A stretch of 64,000 bases of DNA from Siphonodentalium dalli (lineage: Eukaryota > Mollusca > Scaphopoda > Gadilida > Siphonodentaliidae). Shown in pieces: positions 11,640 through 23,550 of the stretch; position 1 is the first letter of the stretch; each line of letters opens with the position of its first letter. The translations under genes and the position numbers were made by a program. Location of the stretch: assembly GCA_032622095.1 (NCBI GenBank), contig CP136068.1, positions 55,944,025 through 56,008,024 of the forward strand. The letters are read 5' to 3'. The notes under the pieces were generated by a model that was not told where the DNA came from, ran no database searches, and saw only the letters and a list, made by a program, of their open reading frames with translations.

Positions 11640-12465
11640 CTGAAATACATATAATATAATCATACGCTAGTGTAATTAATGAACCAAAGCAAAACCCCTC
11701 ATATGAGGGTAGCTGTGGCTTTTTTTGTTTTTTGTTTGTTGTCAAAATCAGTTTATACATTCTCTAGTATTCCCTCCAAAAAAGATTCATAGCCTTATGG
11801 CTATATTTCCTGGGTTCGTCGAATGAATGGACCCCAATCGTAATTTTGAGTATAAATTAGGCAAATAAGTCGTACTTCCGGGGATAGACAGCGAGACTAT
11901 TCATGGTTATAAACTACTAGTACCAACATCAAAGTGAAAATAGTTATACATTGTCGAGAGGGGAACGGGAACATCTTTAATGAATTTAAACAATTTATTT
12001 CTTTTCTTGGCGCTGGCTGAGCACTGCGGCAGAGATACTCTACCGAGAAGCATGTCCATTTCATAGCTGTTCATTTCATTCAAAATCGATAAACAATGTC
12101 ATCGTGTAACTTTCCCCATTGACCGAGTTCGCCTGAATGTATCTTCTGCTTTGTTCATAATTATGTGTTTCCTTTCGGTTCCAGAAAATAGTATATTTAT
12201 GGATTATAACAAGCATGTATGTACTATATAGTCTTATGATAACAATTAATTCCTTATTAAATATATGTTATTTCATTTCGCACAGTACCGCACCGCCCAT
12301 TTTCGCACAGTAGAACGGTAAATTTGTGATGACATTCTTATTATATTTCACATCAGGAATTTCGATCACTTTTCACTCGCCCCGATGTGTGTAGACTGTA
12401 GTTACTATAGTGTCGTTATTTATTGCGTCTTATTTTCTCAAGAAAAGGTAAACTGACGCTACGAA
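11640..12465 (-). other. NMT intron, start of the 28-kb part
   Basis: No gene or clear repeat. A T-rich tract lies near 11719-11740 on the plus strand. Confidence 0.5.
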
Positions 12466-12720
12466 TGAACTTACATTGTAATTCAATATTCATAATTCTA
12501 ATTTGCAATACCAGTAATCCAAAGACACAGTAACAAGATTTTCCGATTACGACAGTAATGCTTTAAGCCCACCGATCTACTGTGCGTCAAAAGCGCTTGC
12601 AAAATTCAAAACAGCTGCGTCGTATTAGATAATAATTGGTGACGTCACAAAATCAGATATAGTCTATATACGACCCAGTGTCCGGCTTTGGTTCGTTATA
12701 ATGTGACAATGTGAGGCAAT
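12466..12720. repeat. dispersed repeat, copy 2 of a pair
   Basis: Shares GCAATACCAGTAATCC, TTTTCCGATTACGAC, AGTAATGCTTTAAGCCCACC and AATAATTGGT with 5560-5755, in the same orientation. It has about 55 extra bases (TGACGTCAC to GGCTTT) before GGTTCGTTA. Probably a non-autonomous element. Confidence 0.6.
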
Positions 12721-13890
12721 AGCGTATCATGATTTAGTTCTCATAGAGAACAGAATATGGTATAAACAGTATTATTTAAAACCATTCAAAACCTTCAAAA
12801 CAAGAATTTCAAAATACAATATAAACAAGTGCACTGCATTTTAATAAATCAAGACAACATCCAATATTGCTGCTGTTTTTTTCAAATAGACACCCAGTCA
12901 ATTAGATAATATTTTAGATATAATATCATGTAAAATGTATACATATGTATATATATATGTTTGTTGTGTTATGACATTGTGTCCCCTCTTAGGCCAGAAA
13001 ATTATACTACCATATGAAGATGGCTGCCAATATGGCGACCAAAATTGAAAATTTTAACTATTTGTACTTGTGTTTCCTAGAATAGATTTTGTTGTTTAGA
13101 AATTATGGCCATTTGAGGAATGAAGTGTGATATTGGTGAGGTGCCGGCTCTTCTCAACCATTCGAAAAATCAACATTAAAGAACGCAGCAGGATATTAAA
13201 GCTAAAAATCTCCTTATCTCCTTTTCTATTCTAATTATTTTTAAAGAGGAAATGTGCAGAACTGACATAGAAGAGTGAGAAGAGTTGGTACCTACCCAAA
13301 ATTAATCTCAAAATGACAAAAAAATGCCACTATCAAAATTGCGCATTGTGACTTGGGAATGGCGCATATGCAAACGGGATTACGGTAACTTTGTATAGTA
13401 TCCCAACTTGGGCCTGTCCATCGGATCAATTGAGTTGTCATGAAAGCTAAATGGTCAACCATATTCCATTTCCGGGATAACATATGCTGTATAAAGATGT
13501 TGATCGGATTTGGACACGACATGTTAGAGCCCAAACTGTTTATTTAATATATTTATATTGTGTTAAGTTTTAAATTAAATTTTTTTTATTATTTGATTGA
13601 GCTGAGTGGCTTTTCAGGTAAGAATGTCAAATACCGACATACAAATATGTCCCACAAGAAATTCACTTGGGGATATAATGAATGTTTTGCATATATATAT
13701 TCCCGGTGAATCGGAACGGAACGTTTAATTCAAAATCGAATCGAATCTCGAAGCTTCGTCGGGCCCTACCATCTTGCTAAATCATCAGTATAGTTTTCAT
13801 TTGCTTCTGTTTGTACTAGAACACACTATCCAAACAGTTTTGTTACCAAGAGATGGAAAACATTTAAAATACTGCTTTGCATGGACAAAT
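12721..13890. other. no gene seen; R5 motif at ~13015
   Basis: Contains an R5-like GATGGCTGCCAATATGGCG motif. A minus-strand open frame of 80 residues (13534-13292) has no recognised domain. Confidence 0.45.
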
Positions 13891-14335
13891 TGGAACTAGA
13901 GGTGTGAATACCCCCCCCCCCCCCCCCCCCCCCCGTGTCAGTATACATTAAGTTAAAATTATATAATAACAGATTCCCATTGCAGGTGCACAACCCTAAC
14001 CCCTATCACTAATCTTAAACCTATTGACCGAAAAATGTAGGAATAAAAGCTCGAACAAAATTATGCATGTTGCGGAAGTCGAAAAAGGGGAATAACTCCA
14101 CAAAAAAAAGTCGGACAGATGTCATAATCACAGGTGCACAGGTTCCCATGGTACTAAATATGTGGGCCAAGTTTAAAAAAAAATTACCGGTACCTAAAAA
14201 TGTACAGTTTCACGGAAAATAATTAAAAATCGACTGAGAAAAACGCCGGACAAATTTGTGTCCACAGGCTTACAACAGACGGACTAGCTGATTCCAGTAT
14301 ATCCACCCCCCCCCCCCCCCCCCCCGCAACGAAGT
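13891..14335. repeat. R4 element copy
   Basis: Starts CTAGAGGTGTGAATA with a long poly-C, followed by AGGAATAAAAGCTCGAACAA, GGGGAATAACTCC, CACAGGTGCACAGGTTCCCA, CAGACGGACTAGCTGATTCC, another poly-C and a GTATAA end. The left flank ends in A and the right flank starts with T, with no target duplication. Confidence 0.8.
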
Positions 14336-15430
14336 ATAATTACACCGGAAATTCCATAGACCAACTGTTAATACAGTTTCAATTTGCTCCAACATTTGTA
14401 CGAAAATATAACATTGAAGAAATCGCACCATGGTGATTACTCTATACCACAAGCGCTCGCTTGGTGATCTTGTATCACACATACATTGATTGCAGGCCTA
14501 CTCAGGAATGTGTTAATATCAGTTACCCCGCATGAGATTATCGTCCAGGGCATCGTCCTAGATTGGTTGTCTACAACACAGCTCATCACCCTTGCTTAAC
14601 TCTGGGTTGAAGGAAATACTAGACCAATGTCTGTTTCAGAATATAAGATGCTTCTATCAGAAAAGAGTTTATGGGATAAATTTCCTGCCGAAACAACTTT
14701 TGTTGCAGCATCATTTATTTTACATGCAGATGTCAGGTCATCAGGATTTGTCGTTTCCATATACTACTGTGATCAGAGGGAAACATACATTTAACAGATA
14801 TTAGTAATCTGATTAACAATGCATACTACGTTATCAATGATTGCCAGCTAGAACAACCACACCTTTTCAGGAGCAATCTGTCAACTTTCAGGCACAGTGT
14901 GAAAGTAAATGGCTTTGAGGTCCGATCCAGTTAATCAGTTAATCAAACTTAAATCTGCCAAAGACTGATGCAACAAAATTTGAAATCATTCATGCTATAC
15001 CTAGCAAGGTTTAAGGTTATGTTGTTTTATTCTTCTATCTGCAACATCTAAGTTCTCGGTGCCATAGACACATGAGACAATTGATAGATGAACAAACAGC
15101 ATGTATATGTATACATGTATATGTATATGGTGCGAGGTATCCAGATGGAGTTGATAGAGCACAAATAATTCAGGGTGCTTCCTTGAATTTGCACCCAACA
15201 ATTCCCAAGACAAGCCTCATGATTAATGTATTGTTCTTTGTGACACACAAACACCACAATGATACCAGGTCAATAAATAACACTATTGAAAAACTTAGGT
15301 AGGGGAATAATTTAATGGTTGACAGTAAATGGAGGAATTAGGAAAGGTGCTAATTGAAATGTCTAAGTAAGACAATATATTTTTGGCTGAATGACCCCCA
15401 AAATAACTCGTTCCCATCTACAGGTCAATA
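14336..15430. other. no gene seen
   Basis: Several open frames of about 70 residues on both strands (such as 14592-14804 and 15001-15302) lack domains. No NMT exon is expected here and none was found. Confidence 0.45.
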
Positions 15431-16068
15431 TCAACATTCATGACAAGTTTCATAATGATCGGATCAGGGATGTGGTCTGTAGGGTGTGCCAAAGGATTTA
15501 GTGATGCAAAGTGTAAATTCTAAAATGGCCACCGGCGGCCATGTTTTTTTTGCCGAATGACCCCGAAATGACTCGTTCCCATCTACATGTCAATGTCAAC
15601 ATCCATGACAAATTTCATGAAGATCAAACAAACAGATCGGTCTATAACCCATGCTAATGGATTTTGTAGAAATATTTAGTCATACAAAGAGTAAAATCCA
15701 AAATGGCCATTGGTGGCCATATTTTTTTGCCGAATGACCCCAAAATTTGGTGATGATCGGATCAGAGATGTAGTCTGTAGGATGTGTCAAAACATTTAGT
15801 GATGCAAAGAGTAAAATCAAAGATGGCCACCAGCGGCCATGTTTTTGACCGAATGATCCTAAAATGACTCGTTCCCATTTACATGTAAATGTCAACATTC
15901 ATTACAAATTTTATGATGATCAGACAAACAGTACGGCCTGTAGCCAGCGCCAATGGATTCAAATTTGAAATCCAAGATGGCCACCAGCGGCCATGTTTTT
16001 TGGTCGAATGACCCCAAAATGACTCGTTCCCATCTACATGTCAATGTCAACATTCATGACAAATTTAA
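15431..16068. repeat. R1 module array, left part, interrupted by R4
   Basis: Modules of ~160 bp contain TTTAGTGATGCAAAGAG, AAAATCCAAAATGGCC, CGGCCATGTTTTTT, CCCCAAAATGACTCGTTCCC and ACATGTCAATGTCAACATTC. It breaks at ATGACAAATTTAA where an R4 copy begins and resumes at 16514. Confidence 0.9.
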
Positions 16069-16513
16069 CTAGAGGTGTGACTGTCCCAATGGGACTAAGA
16101 TACCACCCCCCGCCCCCCGTGTTTTAAAAATACTAAGATGTTTCACATGTCAGTAACCATTTAGTTAAAATAATAAAATAACAGTTCCCATTGCAGGTGC
16201 ACAACCCTAACCTAATCTTAAACCTATTGACCGAAAAATGTAGGAATAAAAGCTCGGACAAAATTATGCATGTTGCAAAAAAAAAATCTAAGTCGAAAAA
16301 GGGGGATAACTCCACCAAAAAATGTCCGACAGACGTCATAATCGCAGGTGCACAGGTTCCCATGGTGGTTGATGTCTGTGCCAGGTTTCACGGAAATCGA
16401 TCCAAAAACGACTGAGAAAAACTCCGGACAAATTTGTGTCCACGGACGGACGATGGACGGACATACATGCCGATTCCAGTATACCCCTCTAACTTCATTG
16501 TGGGGGGTATAAT
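16069..16513. repeat. R4 element inserted in R1
   Basis: Begins CTAGAGGTGTGACTG after a flank ending in AA and ends GGGGGGTATAA before TAAAGATCCGACC. Removing it restores the R1 phrase AAATTTAATAAAGATC exactly as found at about 16995. There is therefore no target duplication and the site is A/T. Near the 3' end TATACCCC and GGGGGGTATA can pair. Confidence 0.85.
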
Positions 16514-17124
16514 AAAGATCCGACCAAAGATACGACCTGTAGCCCACGCGAAAGTATTTAGTGATGCAAAGAGTAAAATCCAAGATGGCCGACGGCGGCC
16601 ATGTTTTTTGGCCAAATGACCCCAAAATCACTCGTTCCCATCTAGAGGTCGCCCCGATGATCCATATGAAGTTTGGTGATGATCGGATCAGAGATGTGGT
16701 CTGTAGAATGTGTCAAAGGATTTAGTGATGCAAAGAGTAAAATCCAGGATGGCCACCAGCGGCCATGTTTTTTGGCCGAATGATCCTAAAATGACTCGTA
16801 CCCATCTACATGTAAATGTAAACAAATTAACAATCATGACAAATTTTATGATGTTCACACAAACAGTACAGCTTGTAGCCCGCGCCAATGGATTTAATTT
16901 TGAAATCCAAGATGGCCACCAGCAGCAATGTTTTTTGGCCGAATGACCCCAAAATGACTCGTTCTCATCTACATGTCAATGTCAACATTCATGACAAATT
17001 TAATAAAGATCAGACCAAAGATACGACCTGTAGCCTGTGCCAAAGGAAATTGTTGACGGACACACGGACGACGGACGCCAACCCATGGCAATAGCTCAAA
17101 CTTACAAAGTAAGTTGAGCTAATA
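16514..17124. repeat. R1 module array, right part and 3' end
   Basis: Four modules, then ACGGACACACGGACGACGG, CCCATGGCAATAGCTCAAAC and the terminal palindrome ACTTACAAAGTAAGT followed by TGAGCTAA and a T. Confidence 0.9.
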
Positions 17125-17459
17125 ATATACGCATGCTCATTTATCAAAGGTACTCAATCCGATCAGACGCTCCTAAATTACTATTTCTTTGGCTTCGGGG
17201 GTAAAATATATTTGATTCGAGTCGAGGATCCCACCCATCAAAGAGTGATAAGATATCGATGTTTGAAGTTTGCTGTTTCTATTGTTTGTGGACAAGAACT
17301 TGTCCAGAACCACGTGCTCAAACGGACAAATTGCGGATGTAAGATGGATAACTCTAAAATCAAGTGGTTATTATTGTTAATAGTAACCACTTGATTTATC
17401 CATCTTACAACCACAATTTGTCCGTTTGTCATCCGCCATAACTTGTAGCCGGCTGCATG
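17125..17459. repeat. NMT intron with 106-nt hairpin (17321-17426)
   Basis: Arms of 30 bases (starting AACGGACAAATTG and ending CAATTTGTCCGTT) pair with two mismatches. A second inner stem of 12 bases (ATCAAGTGGTTA with TAACCACTTGAT) lies between them. The right flank ends with GCTGCATG, the target site of the next element. Confidence 0.85.
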
Positions 17460-17930
17460 TAGTGTTCAAACGATTAGTCGATAAATAATCGTCGACGTTG
17501 GTTTGTCGGAAAATCGACTCTAACTTCCACAGTCGACTAGTCGGAATACAGTATATAATCTCATCAGCTGGCCTTGACAATGCATGGTTTCACTAAATGT
17601 GGGTCAGAAAAGCAGCAAAGATAGCTAGTCTATGTTCAAGAAGCTTTCCAAAGTCCGAACATATGTAATAATGTCGAGCTTGACATAGAACCGAAATGCG
17701 ATAATTCAAATTAACCACTACTCATTTTCAATACAAGAGCAGTAACTCTATATTTGACTTCTAAAAAGCATGTGGTCCATAAACAGTAAGTATTAGGTCG
17801 CGGCGTACTTGACCGACGTCTCACGCATGTTCCAGGTTAATGCCACGTGGTTTTTTGCATTGCGTCATTTAGTTTCTACGCTCACGCACATTTCATCACT
17901 TCTGCTCAATTCAATGTTTTGACCTACACG

Positions 17931-19869
17931 ATGGCATCGAACAGAAAAAATGCGAAAACTTCGGAAGCTTGGCGTCATTTTGATCTCATCAAAGAAACTG
18001 TTGGGAAAGAAACTAAGGAATTTGACACATGCAAACTATGTCAAGCAAAACTAAAGTATAATAAATCCACATCGGTTATGAGAACTCACTTAAATGCTAA
18101 GCACCCTTCAGCGGGGTCACAAACACAGAGTCGACAAACGACACTGGATTTGCATGCACCAAAATGCAATAAAATGTCCAAGGAACGATGGACAGTGTTA
18201 ACGAAGCGTATTGTAGAATGGTGTGCCATCGATTTACATCCGTTAAGTATTGTGAATGGCCTGGGGTTTCGCAGCTTTATGAAAGAATTGGAACCCAAAT
18301 ACAATGTACCATGTGACACTACAATAAAAAATCACCTTAACTTTCTGTACACTGAGGTGAGGAAACAATTAATTGATGAGTTGGAGAATGTTCCATTCAT
18401 TTCTCTGACAACAGACACGTGGACCAGCATGACAACAAAGGGGTACATAACTGTCACCTGCCATTTTATGGACAAACCTTCATGGACATGCAAGACGAAA
18501 GTATTGAGCACTCGTGAAATCACCGGTCATCATACTGGAGAACATTTGTGCGAAGTTTTGATTAAAATCATGAGCGATTTCAAAATTCCCCAGAGTAAAA
18601 TAGTGGCAGTGACGACAGATAATGCCGCTGACATTGTTAAAGGAATGCGATTGTCCCACATGGAGCACATCAGATGCTTTGCGCACAGTTAACAACTATC
18701 TGTGAATCGTGGTCTTTCATTAGCAAAAATTTCAAGGGCAGCTGGATGTTCCCGGAAATTAGTGGGGCACTTTCGGCAATCAACACTGGCTTCAGATGAT
18801 CTCACCAAGAAACAAGCACAGTTGTCACTCCCATCACATCGACTGATCCAAGACGTCGATACACGTTGGAACTCGACGTATTATATGTTTAAAAGGCTTC
18901 TGGAACAAAGATTAGCTATCTTTGCTGTTTTGCAAAACAGAGATATCACATCCTATAGCGATGCAAGAATATTAGAAATGCCCGATGATGTGTGGTTGAA
19001 CATGGAGCAGATAACCCCCCTCTTAGAACCTTTGGAGATGGCAACCACGGTAGCAGGGAGCGATTCATATCCTACTATTAGTATGACATACCCTATCATT
19101 AAAGGGTTGTTAGATAACCACTTGAAGATATGCGCCGGTGATTCTCAAATGGTCAAGGACTTCAAAACAACAGTATCAAGCGACCTAAAGAAGCGTTATC
19201 CCGACATTTGCTCTTCTGACCCAAATTTAGCGAAATCGTGCATTGTGAAGGCCAGCTTATTAGATATACAATACAAAAGTCTCAAATTCATGAAAAATCA
19301 ACAACGGGAATCAGCTTGGTCTGAACTGCTTGAAGAAATGAGGGCCGTAAAACTCAATGTTGAAATCGCGCCCATTACCGCAGACAGCGAGGCACCTCAG
19401 GCAAGCCAGACGACAGTCATTGGGGGAATCACGGATCAGACTGATAGCGCTGTTCCTTCAATGTCCTCAGAATCTGAACATTCCGCCGTGAACAATCGTG
19501 ATGATCAGTATGTACCAAAATGCAAGTGCGGGAAATTTGAACAAACTGGCAAAGTTATGAAGTTTCTCCTCGGTGATTACTACGAATCAAGTGACATTGG
19601 CGATAAAAATCATGAGGAAGAGTTGATGTCATACAGACAAGTGCCCCCCAGATCTGATATTGACCTGAGGGATTGGTGGAGGAAGAACAACCAACAATTT
19701 CCAAGATTGGCTATGTTAAGTTCAAAATATAGTTGTTCCAGGCACATCTGTGCCATCTGAACGTATTTTTTCTGTTGCGGGCATGGTTGTTTGCAAACGA
19801 CGGTCCAACTTGGATCCCTCAACGGTGGACAAATTGATTTTTCTAAGGTTCATCCTACCTTGCAAGTGA
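17931..19869 (+). pseudogene. hAT transposase, ZBED type, one stop and one frameshift
   Basis: Starts MASNRKNAKTSEAWRHF. A BED zinc finger follows with C34, C37, H53 and H58. The first catalytic-type Asp lies in LTTDTWTS (D162) and the second in VTTDNAAD (D230), followed by RCFAH. A TAA stop interrupts the frame at 18690-18692, right after RCFAHS; the same frame then resumes for another 350 residues, through VDTRWNSTYYM, to a WWRKNNQQFPRLA block. A one-base frameshift near 19735 is needed to reach the hATC dimerisation block (VPSERIFSVAG, KRRSNLDPSTVDKLIF) and the stop at 19869. Compact and otherwise complete, so the element decayed recently. Start chosen at the first ATG before the BED finger. 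Confidence 0.93.
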
Positions 19870-19997
19870 AGTATGTGATGGATTGGACGACGGAACACGG
19901 GAATGCAGCTGCGAAAATTGTGTTGTATCCGCTAATTGATTATTTTCACTGACACTGACTCATCCTAATTTGCGATTCTTCGTTTGCTTCTATAGAC

Positions 19998-20287
19998 AGT
20001 GTTAGTATCGACGAACACTTTTCCGTTTATATTATATCAATATTTCCGATTTTAAGAAAATCAAGAACCTGCACACATTACTGAAAACAGTATATAGACT
20101 AAGCATGATGTTATCATTTATTTTGGTTCAAATAGTTATGAAACGGCGACAATTAACTTGCTGAGAAAATTATTCTTTTTATATATATACTCCCTATACC
20201 GCGGATGCAAAAATTTGTAGTGCGCATTTCTAACCAACACAGGTAAAGAGTGAGGGGCTTCCACAAAAGTGTTCGTCGATACTAACT
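19998..20287. mobile_element. 290-bp palindromic MITE-like insert within the hAT element
   Basis: AGTGTTAGTATCGACGAACA at the left is mirrored by TGTTCGTCGATACTAACT at the right. It lies between the transposase stop and the right end of the host transposon. No convincing target duplication was found. Confidence 0.6.
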
Positions 20288-20802
20288 GAGTCTAACTCTC
20301 CGCTTGCTACGTACGCCTTACGGAAGTTATGGCAACTTACAAAGTAGGCCTATGTACGCATCATCGATTCATCGTATATATAATCATTATAATGTGTGTG
20401 TTCTTTTGTTTTTTTTTTATTTTGAGCTGACTCTGAGACTGAGTATCGTTTATTTTCTACACCCTGGCAGGGAAGTATTTATTTGATTTCATGATTAAAC
20501 AGAAAATCCCTCAATTATTTATTCTCATTATCATCGTAGATTCGTAGGGAACTTATTTGCGATCGGTGGGTTTCTAGAGCACCGGTTCATTTGCAACAAA
20601 ACCACGTGCCATGTCACGTGATTCAATTCTCCGATCACAGTAGAGTGTAAATATTATGATGATGGCACGGAATTTGTAATTTTCTTTCACATGTGTTTCA
20701 TTAGTATAAGGTTGGTGATGTATTTGGCCGACTAGTCAACGTCGACTCGACTTTTGGGGTTCGACTAGTCGACTCCAGAATCGTTTGAACACTAGCTGCA
20801 TG

Positions 20803-21176
20803 ATGAACTGGGGCAAGTTTAAATTTTTTTTATATATATGTCGCCAATATGACAGCCATCTTAGACCAAACGGATTAATTTTTTTCCTCTTGAGATTGAT
20901 TTGCAACACGCAATATCTGCTCTCAATTCTGATCATTTCCTCTTAAAACATGGCCAGAATGCCGAACGCGATTTTTTGTTAAATTTCATACTGCTTTATT
21001 TAAAGGAAACTTTTTGAGGGGTCTAGAGGATGTGGGACCCAATGGATATCATGTTTTTCTATGAAGAGATGTGTCACAGTGTGAACATGTACAATGAAAA
21101 AGTAAACTGAAAATGTCACCAATTTCAAACAGCAAGAACTAATCTACAAGATAAAAGTAAAAATAGACAAATTTTC
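20803..21176. repeat. R5-like dispersed repeat
   Basis: GTCGCCAATATGACAGCCATC, an AACATGGCCAGAATGCCG phrase and TTTCATACTGCTTTATTTAA resemble the phrases at 1745-2270. No gene seen. Confidence 0.5.
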
Positions 21177-21820
21177 TAGTGTTAAAACGATTAGTCGACT
21201 AACTAATTTTGACGCCGATAGCTCCCAATTTCAACTCTGTATCTTGCCATCGACTAGTCGGAACTTTGTATATACTTCCCAAAATAAGAGTTAAAAGACT
21301 ATAATGTAGGTACATGGCCAGACCAAGTCTTCTTGGTCGACAACAGCTTGGGATGATCCCAACTGATATCCCAAGCTGTTGTGGACCAAGAAGACTTGGT
21401 CTAGTACATGGCATGTTGATCAAACACTTGCCGCAGATGTGACAGTGTTAAAAACTCAACGTAGTCAGTATATTCAAAATGTAGCATATTTATAAGTCAT
21501 GCATCATAATGAGATAACTGGGTCACCAGATGTTCCAAGTTCCATTAGAGAAATTGACATTCGGGACTCACAGTTTCAGCAGAACTGTTTTCATCAATAT
21601 GAGTGGTTGAAAAAGCCTGGTTTATCAAAATCACATGATTAAATACTTCTGGTTTAGTAGAATGCAAACAAGGTGATACTCTACAATTTTTTTTATACCT
21701 GTTGTGTGTTGAGGGAAATATGGATATGGGTATAGCTACATGTATATAATTTTTGGCTGCAGGTACTGACTAGTCGACTTCCACTTGAATTTTGGGGTTC
21801 GACTAGTCATTTCAACACTA
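21177..21820. mobile_element. non-autonomous hAT related to the 17460-20794 element (644 bp)
   Basis: The ends TAGTGTTAAAACGATTAGTC and (complement) TAGTGTTGAAATGACTAGTC, plus the CGACTAGTCG subterminal motif and GGGGTTCGACTAGTC, match the larger hAT. Flanks AAATTTTC and CAATTTTT are a 6/8 target duplication. There is no transposase. The interior holds a strong hairpin (21320-21402). Confidence 0.75.
21320..21402. repeat. 83-nt hairpin with 35-bp arms
   Basis: The arm AGACCAAGTCTTCTTGGTC..GCTTGGGAT pairs with ATCCCAAGC..GACCAAGAAGACTTGGTCT with a single mismatch and a 13-nt loop. If transcribed it would form an almost perfect stem of the size of a microRNA precursor. Confidence 0.9.
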
Positions 21821-22690
21821 CAATTTTTACTTCCGGTCGCCATTTTGACAGCGATGGTAATAGGAGTATAAATTTTACTTTTAAAATGTGACATGTTATA
21901 ACATAGCAAATATTTATAGATTAATATCCATCCACAGGCTATTGCCTCTAAAAATAAGATAAAACTGACAAAGTGGCCAATCTGAAGAAAAAAAAACGGC
22001 AGCCATTTTGGACGCCATCATAATTTTCTTAAAATGTTCACCCGGGAGCACTCCACACCCACCTAGATCTTATTTGGTGCCACATCCTCTGCAATATTCA
22101 GTAGAGAAAATACATTAACTAAAAAAAAATTTAGTTCACCCTCTGGCTGCTGGACAAGTGGTGTGTGCTTTATACAAAAGTTGTGTGCCTCATATCATGG
22201 GCTTGATAAATTATTTTACAACCAGATTTAATTGAGATTGGGCAGGGAAGGGGTGTGTGATAATAATTAGAAGACATATGGCTAACTAGAGGTGAGTTAT
22301 GAGAATGATCAGATTGATACTATTTGAATTATTACTATAGCATGTCTATGGAATGGGTGGGAAGCGTTCATTTTGTTCCAAGCTGATCATTGGAAAGATA
22401 CAATGTCTGTAAACAGTAGAAATGTAAAAAAGTCATACCCCCAAAGTGTAGCTTTAGCTGAGTCAGTATGTATATGAGGGTAAACTTTACGTAGAATATA
22501 TTATTCCCCTTTGATCACCTGGTTAAGTACTAGTAGAAACATACCTATTGGATAGATGGACATGTTAATATTATCTAACCAATCGATACCAAAGTGAGGG
22601 ATGTGTCACCATAAACCTGCACATCAAATAAAAACATGATCAGATAAAAAATAGTTGAGTTATTGTGTCAGATAGCATGTGTCTATGGAC
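21821..22690. other. no gene; R5 motifs and a GGAC tail
   Basis: R5-like CCATTTTGACAGCGATGG and GCCATTTTGGACGCCATC occur at about 21840 and 22000. A module tail with ATGGACAGACGGACAG ends the stretch. Confidence 0.45.
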
Positions 22691-22879
22691 AGACGGACAG
22701 CAACATCACGGAAGTATTCCTGAAAAACTCTAAAGATCTTATACACAAAGCAGAGTTACAACTTGATGCACATGGCATGTTTCTTGGTACAAATTAATTG
22801 GCGCTCAAGAATGCTACCATATGAACAACTATATGAATATAATGAAGCAAAAATGGTGTTCATGGAAATAGCAGCATGA

Positions 22880-23535
22880 AACTGTACTTATCGACTGCAT
22901 ATACAGGAGCCCGTTATCGACCGAGGAAAACAACAAACTATTATATGGCCAAATTGGATGTAACAAACAACGCAAACCGGATCATCTGATAATTGTCGGT
23001 GATTTCAATTATCCCGACATATCCTGGGAGACAGGTATGGGGGTCACATGAAAATGATAGAAATTTCCGAGAATCATTAAAAACGATGTTTGATATACCA
23101 AACCATTAATAAAAATACGCGACATTGGGATGGACAAACACCAAATCTATTGGACCTTGTGATAATGAGCAATCAAGACATAATCGAGGATATAACACAA
23201 CACAGTCCTCTTGGCCGAAGTGACCCCGACATATTAGAAATTCAGGTAAACCCATGCATTACACGACCGAAACAACTGGAAACGAAAGTTAAATTACTAT
23301 ATAATAAGGGTGACTATGCAAGTATATGAGAAGCCTTGAAAGAGGTAGACTGGAATCGGCTTTCATCATACGAATTTCAGCATGTTTGGGGGATATATTC
23401 TGCTATTCTTCAAGAACAACACATACCAAAAACAAGAAAATTCAATACCAAGAATGAAAGATGCCCGTGGGTCAACAAAAACATGCTGACAGTTATATGG
23501 CAAAATAGGAGGGCACATAAACTTACAGAATGAAA
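22880..23535 (+). pseudogene. LINE (CR1/Jockey-like) endonuclease fragment
   Basis: Plus strand encodes DCIYRSPLSTEENNKLLYGQ, then LIIVGDFNYPDISWETG, and after frameshifts TPNLLDLVIMSNQ..HSPLGRSDPDILEI and a connector ending CPWVNKNMLTVIWQNRRAHK. These are the middle and C-terminal motifs of an apurinic-type endonuclease of a non-LTR retrotransposon. The conserved SDH catalytic motif reads SDP, so the enzyme would be dead apart from its frameshifts. The RT domain is not adjacent; an R1 element begins immediately after it. Confidence 0.88.
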
Positions 23536-23550
23536 GTGTCAATGACACTG

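Larger units (their letters stand above)
17460..20794 (+). mobile_element. hAT-superfamily DNA transposon (3335 bp)
   Basis: Ends are TAGTGTTCAAACGATT and its complement. The 8-bp target duplication GCTGCATG is perfect on both sides (17452-17459 and 20795-20802). Subterminal regions carry repeated CGACTAGTCGA-type palindromes, likely transposase binding sites. It encodes one ZBED-type transposase (17931-19869) with one stop and one frameshift. A 290-bp palindromic insert lies between the transposase end and the right terminus. Confidence 0.95.

Noticed and set aside
13292-13534. 80-codon minus-strand open frame (RKWNMVDHLAFMTTQL)
   Set aside because: No domain, no splice signals in the right places, and it is not an NMT segment.
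15001-15302. Three overlapping open frames of about 70 codons, one with YGTENLDVADRRIKQHN
   Set aside because: Mutually overlapping on both strands, partly over a TATACATGTATATG microsatellite; no family recognised.
16224-16631. Many overlapping open frames in R1 and R4 arrays with recurring ERVILGSFGQKTW-like peptides
   Set aside because: The same peptide recurs because the DNA module repeats; frames end randomly and no family is recognisable.
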